This document shows positions 24,095-32,829 of a stretch of DNA of 46,749 nt, in pieces. The notes below the pieces were generated by a model, which made no database searches, was not told where the DNA came from, and saw nothing but the letters and a program-made list of their open reading frames with translations. Each line of letters starts with the position of its first letter. The stretch's first letter is position 1. The DNA lies in contig CALXDC010000017.1 of NCBI GenBank assembly GCA_944386975.1, positions 1-46,749 of the forward strand. Reading direction: 5' to 3'. The translations under genes and the position numbers were made by a program. The DNA is from an uncultured Oscillospiraceae bacterium (GTDB lineage Bacteria; Bacillota; Clostridia; Oscillospirales; Oscillospiraceae).

Positions 24095-25459
24095 ATGAAA
24101 TTATCCGCTGGAAGAAAACTCTGCTTTGGCGTGGGCGCTCTGGGCAAGGACCTGTGCTACGCCATGATTTCCACATTCCTGATGATCTATCTCACCGACA
24201 CCGTGGGGCTGGCTCCCCTCTTTGTGGGCAACCTGTTCCTGGTGGCCCGTGTGTGGGACGCCATCAATGACCCCATGATGGGCTTCATGGTGGACAACAC
24301 CCGCACCCGCTGGGGCAAATTCCGTCCCTGGATCCTGATCGGTACCCTGCTCAATTCGGTCATCATGATCTTCATGTTCCGTGACCCCGGTCTGGAAGGG
24401 TTCGGCCTGTATGCCTACTACTCCGTCATCTATATTCTCTGGGGCATGACCTACACCGTCATGGACATCCCCTACTGGTCTATGCTGCCCTCCCTGTCCT
24501 CCACCCAGAAGGAGCGGGAGTCCATGTCCGTCATTCCCCGTATCTTCGCCAGCAGCGCCTGGCTGCTTATGGGCGCTTTCGGCATTGCCATGAGAAACTA
24601 TCTGGGCAATGGTGACGAAGCCAAGGGTTATTCCTCTCTGGCTGTGTCCATCTGTGTGGTGTTTATTGCTACCATTCTGATCACCGTTATCTTTGTCAAG
24701 GACCGCAGCAGCCTGGAGGCCGCCGAGGGCAAAAAGGCCGACCGCATCTCCCTGAAGGACGCCATCCATGTGATTACCGCCAACGATCAGCTGAAGGTTT
24801 ACATCGGCGTGGTGCTGGCTTATAATATGCTGGTGCAGATGGCCGGTGGTATGGCCATGTACTACTTCAAGTACGTCACCGGGGACGAGAACCTCTTCCC
24901 CTACTTTACCACCGCCGCCTCCGTGGCCGAGATGGGCGCTTTGTTTATCTTCCCCATCTTCTCCCGCTTCATGAACAAGAAGAAGGTATTTGCCATCGCC
25001 AGCTTTACCCCCGCTGTGGGCCTGATTGCCCTGCTGGTCTTCGGTGTGGTGGCCCCCTCTAACATTCCCCTGATCATCGTGTGCGGCCTGTTCTATAAGT
25101 TCGGCTCCGGTCTGACCCTGGGCGCTACCACCGTCATGCTGGCCGACGTTATCGACTACGGCGAGGTGAAGCTGGGCACCCGCAACGAGAGCATTATCGC
25201 CTCCTTCCAGACTCTGCTGGTGAAGACCGCTTCCGCCGTGGCCGGCTGGCTCATCGGCGTGGGCCTGACCATCTTTGGCTACGTGGAGAACGTGCCCCAG
25301 ACCCCCGAGACCATCATGGGTATGCGGATTCTCATGGGCGTCATCCCCTCCATCGTCACCGTGTTGGCATTTGTCATCTATGTGAAGGGCTATAAGCTGG
25401 ACAGCAGCCGCATGGAGGAAATTTCCGCACAGCTGAAAGCGAAAAAGGTGAAAGAGTAA
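24095..25459 (+). CDS. GPH-family sugar:cation symporter (MelB/YicJ type)
   Basis: A 454-residue major-facilitator-type protein with about 12 membrane segments. The family motif after helix 2 is DAINDPMMGFMVDNTRTRWGKFRPWI (about residues 53-78, split over two loops), and DIPYWSMLPSLS marks helix 4. GPH transporters bring in alpha- and beta-galactosides, pentosides or glucuronides with a cation. It lies between the alpha- and beta-galactosidase genes and overlaps the latter by one base, so its substrates are likely galactosides. Confidence 0.9.
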   Translation: MKLSAGRKLCFGVGALGKDLCYAMISTFLMIYLTDTVGLAPLFVGNLFLVARVWDAINDPMMGFMVDNTRTRWGKFRPWILIGTLLNSVIMIFMFRDPGLEGFGLYAYYSVIYILWGMTYTVMDIPYWSMLPSLSSTQKERESMSVIPRIFASSAWLLMGAFGIAMRNYLGNGDEAKGYSSLAVSICVVFIATILITVIFVKDRSSLEAAEGKKADRISLKDAIHVITANDQLKVYIGVVLAYNMLVQMAGGMAMYYFKYVTGDENLFPYFTTAASVAEMGALFIFPIFSRFMNKKKVFAIASFTPAVGLIALLVFGVVAPSNIPLIIVCGLFYKFGSGLTLGATTVMLADVIDYGEVKLGTRNESIIASFQTLLVKTASAVAGWLIGVGLTIFGYVENVPQTPETIMGMRILMGVIPSIVTVLAFVIYVKGYKLDSSRMEEISAQLKAKKVKE

Positions 25460-27414
25460 TGTTTCTTGGCGTAGATTACTATCCCGAGCAGTGGTCCCCC
25501 GACCTGCTGGAGGAGGACCTGGACAATATCTGTGAGCTGGGGTGCAATGTCATCCGCATTGCGGAGTTTGGCTGGCACCTGATGGAAAAGACGGAGGGCT
25601 GCTTCGACTTCTCCTTCTTTGACCATGTCATCGAGCGGGCCAAGGCCCGGGGGCTGTCCATCGTCATGGGCACCCCCACGGCCACGATCCCTGCCTGGCT
25701 TGCCAAAAAGCACCCGGACATCCTCTCCGAGTTTGAGGACGGGACCAAGCGGACCTTCGGCGGACGGCATGTGTACTGCTTCAACAGCCCGGAGATGTAC
25801 CGGTACTCGGAGGCCATCATCCGGGCCATGGCGGAGCACTACAAGGACGAGAAGGCCATCGTTGCCTGGCAGATCGACAACGAATTCGGCCACGAGGGCA
25901 GCGACGTCTGCTGGTGCGGCCACTGTCGGGAGGCCTTCCGGGCCTACCTGCGGGAGAAGTTCGGCGGGGATATCCACAAGCTCAACGAGACCTACGGCAC
26001 CACCTTCTGGTCCCAGGAGTACAACGATTTTGACGAGATTCCCCTGCCCGCTCCCACCATTACCACCCACAATCCCGCCCTGCGGCTGGACTGGGAGCGC
26101 TTTCGCAGCGAGAGCATCGTGAACTTTGCCGCCTTCCAGGTCCGGCTGCTCCATGAGATCATCCCCGGTGTGGTGGTCATCCACGACTTCCCCGGCGGCG
26201 GATTGGGCAAGCATGTGGACTACTCGGCGGTGTCCAAGTACCTGGAGGTGGCCGCCTACAACAACTATCCCGTCTGGGGCGGCCAGCGGGAGCCTCTGGC
26301 GCCCAATGAGATCGCCTTCGGACTGGACTACATCCGGGGATTGAAGGGGCGGAACTTCTGGATCACCGAGGCCATCATGGGGGCCCAGGGCCACGATGTC
26401 ACCGGCTTTTCTCCCCGCCCCAACCAGGCCAAGCTGTGGTCCTACCAGGGCATGGCCCGGGGCTGCGCCTCTCTGTTCTACTTCCGCTACCGCGGCGCCA
26501 CCAAGGGCGCGGAGCAATTCTGCTACGGCGTTCTGGATGCGGATAATGTGAAGCGGCGGAAGTTTTACGAGGTGCAGAGCTTCTTCCAGGACATTCGCAG
26601 CTACGCCGCCCAGCTGGAGTCCCCCATGTCCAGTGAAGTGGCCATCGTGTACGACTACGACTCCCTGGCGGCCTTCCGCATCCAGCGGCAGAGCGTGCTG
26701 CTGGACTGCGAGGGGGAGATGAAGAAGTATCACAAATTCTTCTACGACCGGAACGTACCGGTGGACGTGATCCCCTGGGACCGGGATTTTGCCGGATACA
26801 AGGTGCTGATCCTGCCTCAGATGATCGTGACCAAGCCGGAGCTCCAGGAGCGTCTGCGGGCCTTTGCGGAAAAGGGCGGCACGGTGGTGCTGACGTACCG
26901 GGATTTTGTCAAGGACAGCGCCAACAATCTGGTGCTGGGCAAGCAGATCCCTCTGGATTTCGACGACTTTACCGGCGTCTGTGTGGCGGAGACCGAGAGC
27001 CTCCAGGAGGGGCAGGAGTTCCCCCTGCAGGGAGAAGGCGACTTCGCCGATCTTCGCGGCCAGGGCGGCATTTTCCGGGATATGCTGGTGCCCCAGGGGG
27101 CAGAGGTGCTGCTGCGGTACCAGGACCCCTTCTACCAGGAATTCGCCGCCGTCACCCGGAAGACCTGTAAGGACGGAGATGTGTACTATCTGGGCTGCGG
27201 CCTGGAGGAGGATGTCCTCAGCCGGCTGCTGGAGACCATTTCCCACCGTCAGAATATTCCCCTGGCGCTGTCCGAGCCCGGAGTGGAGGTTGTGTATCGG
27301 GGCGATGGGGAGGATCGGATCTGCATGGTGATGAACCACAACGCCCGGGAGGCGTCCTATGCCGGCAAAACGTTGGCGCCGTTCCAGTGTTGTATCTCCA
27401 GAGCGGCGGAATAG
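25459..27414 (+). CDS. Beta-galactosidase, glycoside hydrolase family 42
   Basis: A 651-residue GH42 enzyme. The catalytic barrel (about residues 1-380) starts FLGVDYYPEQW and has the acid/base in WQIDNEFGHEG (Glu142) and the nucleophile in WITEAIMG (Glu304). A cysteine cluster in DVCWCGHC (about 151-158) fits the structural zinc site of this family. A trimerisation domain and a short C-terminal beta domain follow. Its ATG overlaps the symporter stop (TAATG). It has no signal peptide and works in the cytoplasm on beta-galactosides or transgalactosylation products. Confidence 0.92.
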   Translation: MFLGVDYYPEQWSPDLLEEDLDNICELGCNVIRIAEFGWHLMEKTEGCFDFSFFDHVIERAKARGLSIVMGTPTATIPAWLAKKHPDILSEFEDGTKRTFGGRHVYCFNSPEMYRYSEAIIRAMAEHYKDEKAIVAWQIDNEFGHEGSDVCWCGHCREAFRAYLREKFGGDIHKLNETYGTTFWSQEYNDFDEIPLPAPTITTHNPALRLDWERFRSESIVNFAAFQVRLLHEIIPGVVVIHDFPGGGLGKHVDYSAVSKYLEVAAYNNYPVWGGQREPLAPNEIAFGLDYIRGLKGRNFWITEAIMGAQGHDVTGFSPRPNQAKLWSYQGMARGCASLFYFRYRGATKGAEQFCYGVLDADNVKRRKFYEVQSFFQDIRSYAAQLESPMSSEVAIVYDYDSLAAFRIQRQSVLLDCEGEMKKYHKFFYDRNVPVDVIPWDRDFAGYKVLILPQMIVTKPELQERLRAFAEKGGTVVLTYRDFVKDSANNLVLGKQIPLDFDDFTGVCVAETESLQEGQEFPLQGEGDFADLRGQGGIFRDMLVPQGAEVLLRYQDPFYQEFAAVTRKTCKDGDVYYLGCGLEEDVLSRLLETISHRQNIPLALSEPGVEVVYRGDGEDRICMVMNHNAREASYAGKTLAPFQCCISRAAE

Positions 27415-27498
27415 GCGCTTATCCTTCCACGGCAGAGAAGGCCGAGACCTTTTTTTGATACAGACAAAAATTTCCATAATATTTTTCCGCAAAAGAGA

Positions 27499-27539
27499 AA
27501 AGTGCCATCGGTTCCCTGCAACAGGACCGATGGCACTTT
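27499..27539. terminator. Bidirectional terminator between convergent operons
   Basis: A perfect 14-bp inverted repeat (AAAGTGCCATCGGT at 27499-27512 with its complement at 27526-27539) lies between the GH42 gene (+) and the CitE-like gene (-). The - strand transcript gets the better U-rich tail (TTTTCTCTTTT). Confidence 0.75.
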
Positions 27540-27595
27540 CGTTCTCATGTGGGAAGTATTTTGCTGACAGGAAATTCCGTGATGGTGGGGCGTTG

Positions 27596-28468
27596 TTACG
27601 GAGAATCCGGCGGAAAACCACCTTCAGACTGGGACAGAAGGCGTTTGGCGCGCAGGTAGATCGGCCGGTCGATCATGGTGCCATGCAGACTGACTGCTCC
27701 CGCGCCGCGGCGAATTCCCTCTTCGTAGGCAGAGACGACGCCGCGCGCCCAGTCCATATTCTCGCCGGTATCGCTATAGACACTGTTGAGCACTGAAACT
27801 TGTTTGGGGTGGATACAGAATCCGCCCTCACACCCGAGTAGTTTTGCCTCCTCTGCAGAGCGGCGGAAGGCCGGCAGATTCTGAAACTCCGCTACGCTGC
27901 CCAACAGGCCCAAAGGAGCAATCCGCCAAGCCTTGCAGCACAAAATCATGTGGGATAACGGGAAAAGAAACGCTTTTTCCATGGCCGGCCGGTCGATCCC
28001 GTACTCCCGGCACAGATCCTCCGTACCCAGCATCATTGCCTCTGTCCGGGAGGAGGCACCAGCCAGCTCTTCCATGTGCAGTACGCCGCGGGGCGTTTCC
28101 ACCAGCAGGATAAGAGACAGCGCTCCTACGGCCATGCCGGCTTTTGCTTCCAGGTCGTCCAGCAGAGCGGAGACCCGTACCACGCATCCGGCGTCTTCCA
28201 CTTTGGGAAGAACGACGCCTCGCAGCTCAGGACAGACGACGGCCTGTAAATCTGCCTCCAGAGAGCTGTCATTGTTGACCCGGACATAAACCGGACAGGA
28301 GTTGGAGGAGATCAGCTGGATGGCCTCGCGGGCGCCTGCTCTTGCCTGCGGCTTCTGGTTTGGGGAGACGGCGTCCTCCAGATCCAGCATGACGGCATCG
28401 GCGCCGTACAGGTGCGCCTTTTGAACAAATTTTGTCACATTAGCCGGCATCATCAAAAGAGAGCGCAT
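27596..28468 (-). CDS. CitE/HpcH-family CoA-ester lyase
   Basis: A 290-residue TIM-barrel lyase of the citrate-lyase beta/malyl-CoA lyase group. Landmarks are RSLLMMPANVTKFVQKA at the N-terminus, VMLDLEDAVSPNQK (metal-binding aspartate and glutamate region, about residues 28-41), the arginine in VYVRVND and the glutamate in LLVETPRGV. Family members cleave 3-hydroxyacyl-CoA esters such as malyl- or citramalyl-CoA into acetyl- or propionyl-CoA plus an oxo-acid. ATG 28468 is 2 nt after the aminotransferase stop. It is the last gene of the GntR-controlled operon. No citrate lyase alpha, gamma or ligase gene is nearby, so true citrate lyase is unlikely. Confidence 0.82.
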   Translation of the reverse strand: MRSLLMMPANVTKFVQKAHLYGADAVMLDLEDAVSPNQKPQARAGAREAIQLISSNSCPVYVRVNNDSSLEADLQAVVCPELRGVVLPKVEDAGCVVRVSALLDDLEAKAGMAVGALSLILLVETPRGVLHMEELAGASSRTEAMMLGTEDLCREYGIDRPAMEKAFLFPLSHMILCCKAWRIAPLGLLGSVAEFQNLPAFRRSAEEAKLLGCEGGFCIHPKQVSVLNSVYSDTGENMDWARGVVSAYEEGIRRGAGAVSLHGTMIDRPIYLRAKRLLSQSEGGFPPDSP

Positions 28469-28470
28469 GT

Positions 28471-29838
28471 TCAAACCTGCATCTCCCCCCCTACGGCCTG
28501 GGCAACAGCTTCCCGGAAAATGGAAAGTCCTGCCTCCATCTGAAGGTCGGTGATTGTGAGGGGGTAGAGGAACCGGATGACGTTGCCGCGGGCTCCGGCT
28601 CGCATAAGGAGAAGCCCCTTCGAGACGGCGATAGAAATAATCGTATTCACAAGATTCGGATTTGGCGCTTTGCTTGCCCGGTCCGTTACGAATTCCACCC
28701 CGATCATGGAGCCGCAGCCCCGGATGTCACCAACCTGCTGGGTGGACTCATACAAGGGGGCCAATCCCCGGTGGACCATCGTCGCCAATTCGGTGGCCCG
28801 GCAGGTTAGTTTTTCCCGCTGGATGAGGTCAATTACCTGACATGCAGCGGCACAGGCCACGGCATTTCCGCTGAAGGTTCCGCCGATTACGCCGTGAGGT
28901 ACGGCGTCCATGATATGCCTGCCCGCCGTTACAGCGCCCAAGGGAAGCCCGCCGGCAAAGGATTTGGCACAGGCCAGAATGTCGGGAGCGCATCCCGCTT
29001 CCTCCCAGTAATCCGATACGAACATGCGCCCGCTTCTGGCAAAACCGCACTGTACCTCATCCGCAACCAGCAGGATTCCGTGCATATCGCAGAGTGCGCG
29101 AACAGCTTTTACCCACGCCAGCGGAGCGGGAACAATGCCTCCTTCGCCCTGAACAGGTTCTACCACGATGGCGGCGGTGCTCTCCGGAGGGGTTCCCTCC
29201 AAAAACAGCTCCTCCAGCCGGTGGAGATAAAAAAGAATCGCGTCGTCGTCCGTCATGCCGGCGGGCTTTCGGTACAAATTGGGAAAATCCGCACGGAACA
29301 CACCGTCAGGAAAGGGACCCATTCCAAGTGCGTAGCTTTTTTTGGCTGTCATGGCCATGGTCAGAGAGGTACGGCCGTGGTATGCGCCGGAAAAAACGAT
29401 CACATTGGGGCGCCTGGTATAAGCCTTGGCGATTTTGACCGCATTCTCAATGGACTCCGCTCCGCTGTTGACCAGCATGGTTTGTTTTTCAGCGCCGCGG
29501 ACTGGTACTATCTCATTCATGCGCTCAATGCAGCGGATGTATGCAGGGTGAGTAACGACAGCCATCATGGAGTGGAGATATTGCTCCGACTGTTCCTGTA
29601 TCGCCCGCACGACGTCTCTGTTGCAATGGCCGACGTTCAAAACGCCGGTTCCGCCGGTGAAATCGAGAAAGCGGTTTCCGTCCATATCCTCTATCATAGC
29701 GCCGGCTCCGCGTTTGATGACAATGGGATAATCCGAGAGGATAGCGTGGGGCAGAGCGCGTGCACAGCGCTCCAGCCACAGTTTGCTCTGAGCTCCTGGA
29801 AGGGGACCGGTTACATTCGGCAACGAATCCCGCAGCAT
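28471..29838 (-). CDS. Class III aminotransferase (omega-amino acid type)
   Basis: A 455-residue PLP enzyme of the GABA/beta-alanine/ornithine aminotransferase class. Visible features are FLDFTGGTGVLNVGH near the N-terminus, VNSGAESIENAVKIA (phosphate loop), FSGAYHGRTSLTM, EPVQGEGG, VADEVQCGFARSG with the PLP aspartate, and the Schiff-base lysine in CAKSFAGGLPLGAV. It moves an omega-amino group to an oxo-acid, making a semialdehyde. The gene just upstream encodes a CoA-acylating aldehyde dehydrogenase, the logical next step. Both substrate and product are unknown. Confidence 0.88.
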   Translation of the reverse strand: MLRDSLPNVTGPLPGAQSKLWLERCARALPHAILSDYPIVIKRGAGAMIEDMDGNRFLDFTGGTGVLNVGHCNRDVVRAIQEQSEQYLHSMMAVVTHPAYIRCIERMNEIVPVRGAEKQTMLVNSGAESIENAVKIAKAYTRRPNVIVFSGAYHGRTSLTMAMTAKKSYALGMGPFPDGVFRADFPNLYRKPAGMTDDDAILFYLHRLEELFLEGTPPESTAAIVVEPVQGEGGIVPAPLAWVKAVRALCDMHGILLVADEVQCGFARSGRMFVSDYWEEAGCAPDILACAKSFAGGLPLGAVTAGRHIMDAVPHGVIGGTFSGNAVACAAACQVIDLIQREKLTCRATELATMVHRGLAPLYESTQQVGDIRGCGSMIGVEFVTDRASKAPNPNLVNTIISIAVSKGLLLMRAGARGNVIRFLYPLTITDLQMEAGLSIFREAVAQAVGGEMQV

Positions 29839-29862
29839 GTAGATTCCTCCTCTCCGCTGCCC

Positions 29863-31293
29863 TCACTGAAGGGAAAATTCGGGATATCCGGTAAAGCGGG
29901 ATGGATCTGCCAGAAAAGCACCGAACACCTCCGCTTCCGAAGGGGCAGTTTTAGCGGGCATCATTCGGTAGACCCAGGTGGTGTTGTGGTAATGGTGGAA
30001 CGTGTTGTTTTCCGAGTAGGCGTTGCCGCCCCAACTTCCGCAGCCCAGAGAGAAGGTCCAGGGCATTTTGTTGTTATAGGCACCGGCGTTGTTCAATCCG
30101 GTACAGGTGTTCACAGCTACCCGGGAGGTACGGGTGCCGGCAGCGAAGCGCCGGATATGCGTTTCATCCGCGGAGTGGATGGCACAGGAGTGCCCGGCGC
30201 CGGATATTGCATGAATACGGTTGACCAGATCAATAGCATCTTCGAGACCGCTGACCTTCCACAGCGCCACGACGGGAGACAGCTTTTCTTCTGTCATGAG
30301 GTTTTCTCTGGTTGGATCGGTTTCTTCTGTCATCAGGAAACTGCAGCTGTCCGGTACGGAGAAGCCTGCCAGCGCCGCAATATGCTGGGGAGAGTGGATG
30401 ATCGCGTCTACATTCAGCTTTCCCTTTTTCCAAATCGTGTTGACCAGCTGGTCTCGCTGTGCAGGTGTGCAGAGGTAACCGCCCTCTGCTTGGAGCGCCG
30501 CCAACATATCGTGATATACCGCCTGATGAATGGCGACAGAATTCTCAGTGGAGCAGCCTGCGCCCCAATCATTGGTTTCTGCCAGCATAATTCCGTGGGC
30601 TGCTTCCGCCAGATCTGCGGTAGCATCTATGAAGGAGACGGAATTGCCGGCGCCTACGCCGAAGGCCGGTGTGCCGGAGGAGTAGGCGGCTTTGACCATG
30701 GCGGCGCCCCCGGTGGCGACGACAAAATCTGCTTTTTCCATCAAAAGATTGGTCAGTGCCAATGAGGGCTGCTCCACACATTGAACCAGATCCATGGGAT
30801 ATCCCATACGCCGCAGGAGCTCGCGGATATCCTGGACGACAAAATTGGTCACCTTCTTTGTGCGGGGGTGGGGGGAGAAAATCATGGCGTCTTTGGACAT
30901 AAGACCAAAAATCGTCTGACAGGCCACCAGTCCGCAGGGGACCGTCATAGGAACAAGGGACGCTACCACACCGAGGGGTTTGGCAATTTTTAAAAGATAT
31001 CCATCGGGGTCCTCCTCAATGATCCCTACGGTTTTGACGCTGTCCAGCTGGGCGGCCAACCCCAGAGGCCGCGCCGTATTTCTGGCCAGCTTACTGGCCA
31101 GAACGCCGCTGCCGCCGTTCTCCTCAAAAAGCGCCGTGGACCAGACTTCTGCCCGTTTATAGGCCAAATAGGCCACAGCCTTGGCGAGCGCCCGGACGTC
31201 TTCCTGTGTCAGCGGAGCAATCTGATCCATGGCCGCTCTCGCCTTGTGGAGCATGCCCTGAATGTAGGCAGTCTGTTCTATTGTATACTCCAT
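29863..31293 (-). CDS. CoA-acylating aldehyde dehydrogenase
   Basis: A 476-residue enzyme of the EutE/PduP/sulfoacetaldehyde dehydrogenase group, converting an aldehyde plus CoA and NAD(P) to an acyl-CoA. The catalytic cysteine lies in DWGAGCSTENSVA (about residue 239), and the preceding GGAAMVKAAYSSGTPAFGVG is the nucleotide-binding region of acylating enzymes. No glutamate of the hydrolytic ALDH type is seen. ATG 31293 has AAAGGTGG eight bases upstream. An alternative ATG 31320, overlapping the previous stop, would add nine residues. Adjacent to a class III aminotransferase, it probably handles the semialdehyde that enzyme produces. Confidence 0.85.
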   Translation of the reverse strand: MEYTIEQTAYIQGMLHKARAAMDQIAPLTQEDVRALAKAVAYLAYKRAEVWSTALFEENGGSGVLASKLARNTARPLGLAAQLDSVKTVGIIEEDPDGYLLKIAKPLGVVASLVPMTVPCGLVACQTIFGLMSKDAMIFSPHPRTKKVTNFVVQDIRELLRRMGYPMDLVQCVEQPSLALTNLLMEKADFVVATGGAAMVKAAYSSGTPAFGVGAGNSVSFIDATADLAEAAHGIMLAETNDWGAGCSTENSVAIHQAVYHDMLAALQAEGGYLCTPAQRDQLVNTIWKKGKLNVDAIIHSPQHIAALAGFSVPDSCSFLMTEETDPTRENLMTEEKLSPVVALWKVSGLEDAIDLVNRIHAISGAGHSCAIHSADETHIRRFAAGTRTSRVAVNTCTGLNNAGAYNNKMPWTFSLGCGSWGGNAYSENNTFHHYHNTTWVYRMMPAKTAPSEAEVFGAFLADPSRFTGYPEFSLQ

Positions 31294-31316
31294 TGTACAA
31301 TCCACCTTTCCCTTCG

Positions 31317-31913
31317 TCATACGCCGATTTCTTTGTGAATGGCCGCCTGCTGTTTTAAAATCTGCTGCCGAACCCCTTCGTACAGGCTGGTTCCGCCGGC
31401 ATCCATTCCCACAATCAGAGGACCCAACTCCTGGAATCGGATTCGGACGCCCACATTGGCGGCCAGATCATCCCAGAAACGACCCTCTACCTTCTGCACG
31501 GATTTGGTGCACAGCTGACTGCATCCACCGATCTGTGCCAGATAAACGCAGCCGACTTCCTGCATGGCCCGGAGTGTCTCCTGATCCATGCCCCCTTTGC
31601 CGATAATGGCGCGAACCTTGAAAGCCCGGATGAATTCCGGTTCATAGGGATTGACGCCGGCGCTGGTGGACGCCCCCATGAAGCGGCAATGCAGCTGGCT
31701 GTCGTCGCCGGTCAGGCAGGTATAACAGTGGTAGATGGCAATATTTTCCTCGGCAAATGGGACGGCCTTCCCTTGCGCCTTGTAGGAGAGCGCTCTCTGA
31801 TGAGCCGGCCCCAACAGTTGCAGCACCTCTCCGGTCAGATAGACAATGTCGCCCGCATGCAGCTGCCGGACGGCGGCTTCATCCAGAGGAAGAGTTAGAT
31901 GTCTTTCCGTCAT
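31317..31913 (-). CDS. Class I fumarase-type hydratase, beta subunit
   Basis: A 198-residue protein matching the C-terminal domain of class I (iron-sulfur) fumarases and TtdB of L-tartrate dehydratase. Motifs include VYLTGEVLQLLGPAHQRAL, a GASTSAGVNPYEPEF segment and KGGMDQETLRAM. With the upstream alpha subunit it forms a two-subunit [4Fe-4S] hydratase acting on dicarboxylates such as fumarate, mesaconate or tartrate. ATG 31913 has AAAGGGGG upstream and is preferred over a longer frame overlapping the alpha subunit. Confidence 0.88.
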   Translation of the reverse strand: MTERHLTLPLDEAAVRQLHAGDIVYLTGEVLQLLGPAHQRALSYKAQGKAVPFAEENIAIYHCYTCLTGDDSQLHCRFMGASTSAGVNPYEPEFIRAFKVRAIIGKGGMDQETLRAMQEVGCVYLAQIGGCSQLCTKSVQKVEGRFWDDLAANVGVRIRFQELGPLIVGMDAGGTSLYEGVRQQILKQQAAIHKEIGV

Positions 31914-31926
31914 AAAAGAGCCCCCT

Positions 31927-32799
31927 TTATAGATACTGAACGGTACCGTCATTGAACAGCCGCGCCGTTTTCCGATGGATCAGCCAACAGCCGATCTTAA
32001 CAGCAACCGGGAGAATGTACGTTCCGGTGTTGGAGTATTCGATATTGACAGCCAGACAGGTGGTGTTCCCTCCTAACCCCATCGGGCCGATTCCCAGTGC
32101 ATTGACGTAGCCGAGAAGTTCCTCCTCCAGTTCCTGGATCATGGGGTCCGGGTGACGCTGATCCAAGGGGCGCATGACGGCACGCTTTGCCAGCTGGTTT
32201 ACTGACTCAAACATTCCGCCCAGGCCTACGCCGATGATCATGGGCGGACAGGGCTTGCTGCCGGCCTCCGCTACTGTGTCCACAATAAATTTTTTTACCT
32301 CCTGCATCGGCGCGGAGCCGGTGAACATCTTTACGGCACTGCACAGGTCGCCGCCGCCCCCCACCGGTTGGGCGGTGATCTCCAGATATTCGGCGTCCGG
32401 CAGGACGTCCCAATGGATGATGGGGGTTCCGGGGCCGGTGCCGTTTCCGGAGTTTGCTTTTGTAATGGGATGTACGCTGTGCGGGATTGCCGGAAGCTCC
32501 CTTGTCCCCGCTGCGGTTCCGTTGTGGACCGCGCGGACAATGTCTCCGTCAATTTTGGCGTGGCCGCCGATGACAATATGATAGGAGGCGATGCCGGTGT
32601 CCTGACAAATCACATTTTGTTCCCGCTGGGCGATGTCCGCATTTTCCATAATCTTTCGCAGCTGCAGCCGGGCCAGCTCGCTGGTTTCTGCTGCCTCCAT
32701 CTCACACAGCCGCCGGCGGATGTCTCCCGGAAGTTCCACCAGAGAGGCGCAGTATAGCTGCTTGGCGGCTTCTGCAATGACCTTTTCGGAGATGCTCAT
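31927..32799 (-). CDS. Class I fumarase-type hydratase, alpha subunit
   Basis: A 290-residue iron-sulfur subunit matching the N-terminal domain of class I fumarases and TtdA. The three cysteines expected to bind the [4Fe-4S] cluster appear in NVICQDTGIA (about residue 65), KPCPPMIIGVG (about 185) and GGNTTCLAVNIEY (about 266). The enzyme adds or removes water across a dicarboxylate double bond. In this operon, with a PrpD-like and a CitE-like enzyme, a mesaconase-like role (mesaconate to citramalate) is one option, but fumarate or tartrate cannot be excluded. Confidence 0.88.
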   Translation of the reverse strand: MSISEKVIAEAAKQLYCASLVELPGDIRRRLCEMEAAETSELARLQLRKIMENADIAQREQNVICQDTGIASYHIVIGGHAKIDGDIVRAVHNGTAAGTRELPAIPHSVHPITKANSGNGTGPGTPIIHWDVLPDAEYLEITAQPVGGGGDLCSAVKMFTGSAPMQEVKKFIVDTVAEAGSKPCPPMIIGVGLGGMFESVNQLAKRAVMRPLDQRHPDPMIQELEEELLGYVNALGIGPMGLGGNTTCLAVNIEYSNTGTYILPVAVKIGCWLIHRKTARLFNDGTVQYL

Positions 32800-32829
32800 A
32801 TTCCTTTGTCCTCCTTTCTGTGGAGCGGC

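Noticed and set aside
25390-27621. Very long open frame on the - strand opposite the GH42 gene
   Set aside because: It is the antisense shadow of a GC-rich gene: it follows the codon phase of GH42, has no recognisable domain and lacks a ribosome site. The same applies to long antisense frames opposite the GH36 gene (22005-24176), the symporter (42397-44388), the methyltransferase (1320-3377) and the aminotransferase/ALDH genes (28894-30765).
27596-28468. Citrate lyase beta subunit (CitE) of a citrate fermentation operon
   Set aside because: No CitD, CitF, CitC, CitX or CitG homologue is nearby. The protein is better described as a stand-alone CitE-like CoA-ester lyase.
28471-31293. Taurine degradation (taurine aminotransferase plus sulfoacetaldehyde dehydrogenase with a Tau/Ssu-type importer)
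   Set aside because: The gene types superficially fit, but no sulfoacetaldehyde reductase, sulfo-lyase, desulfonase or sulfite-handling gene is present. The ADA-like, PrpD-like and fumarase-type genes have no place in that route.
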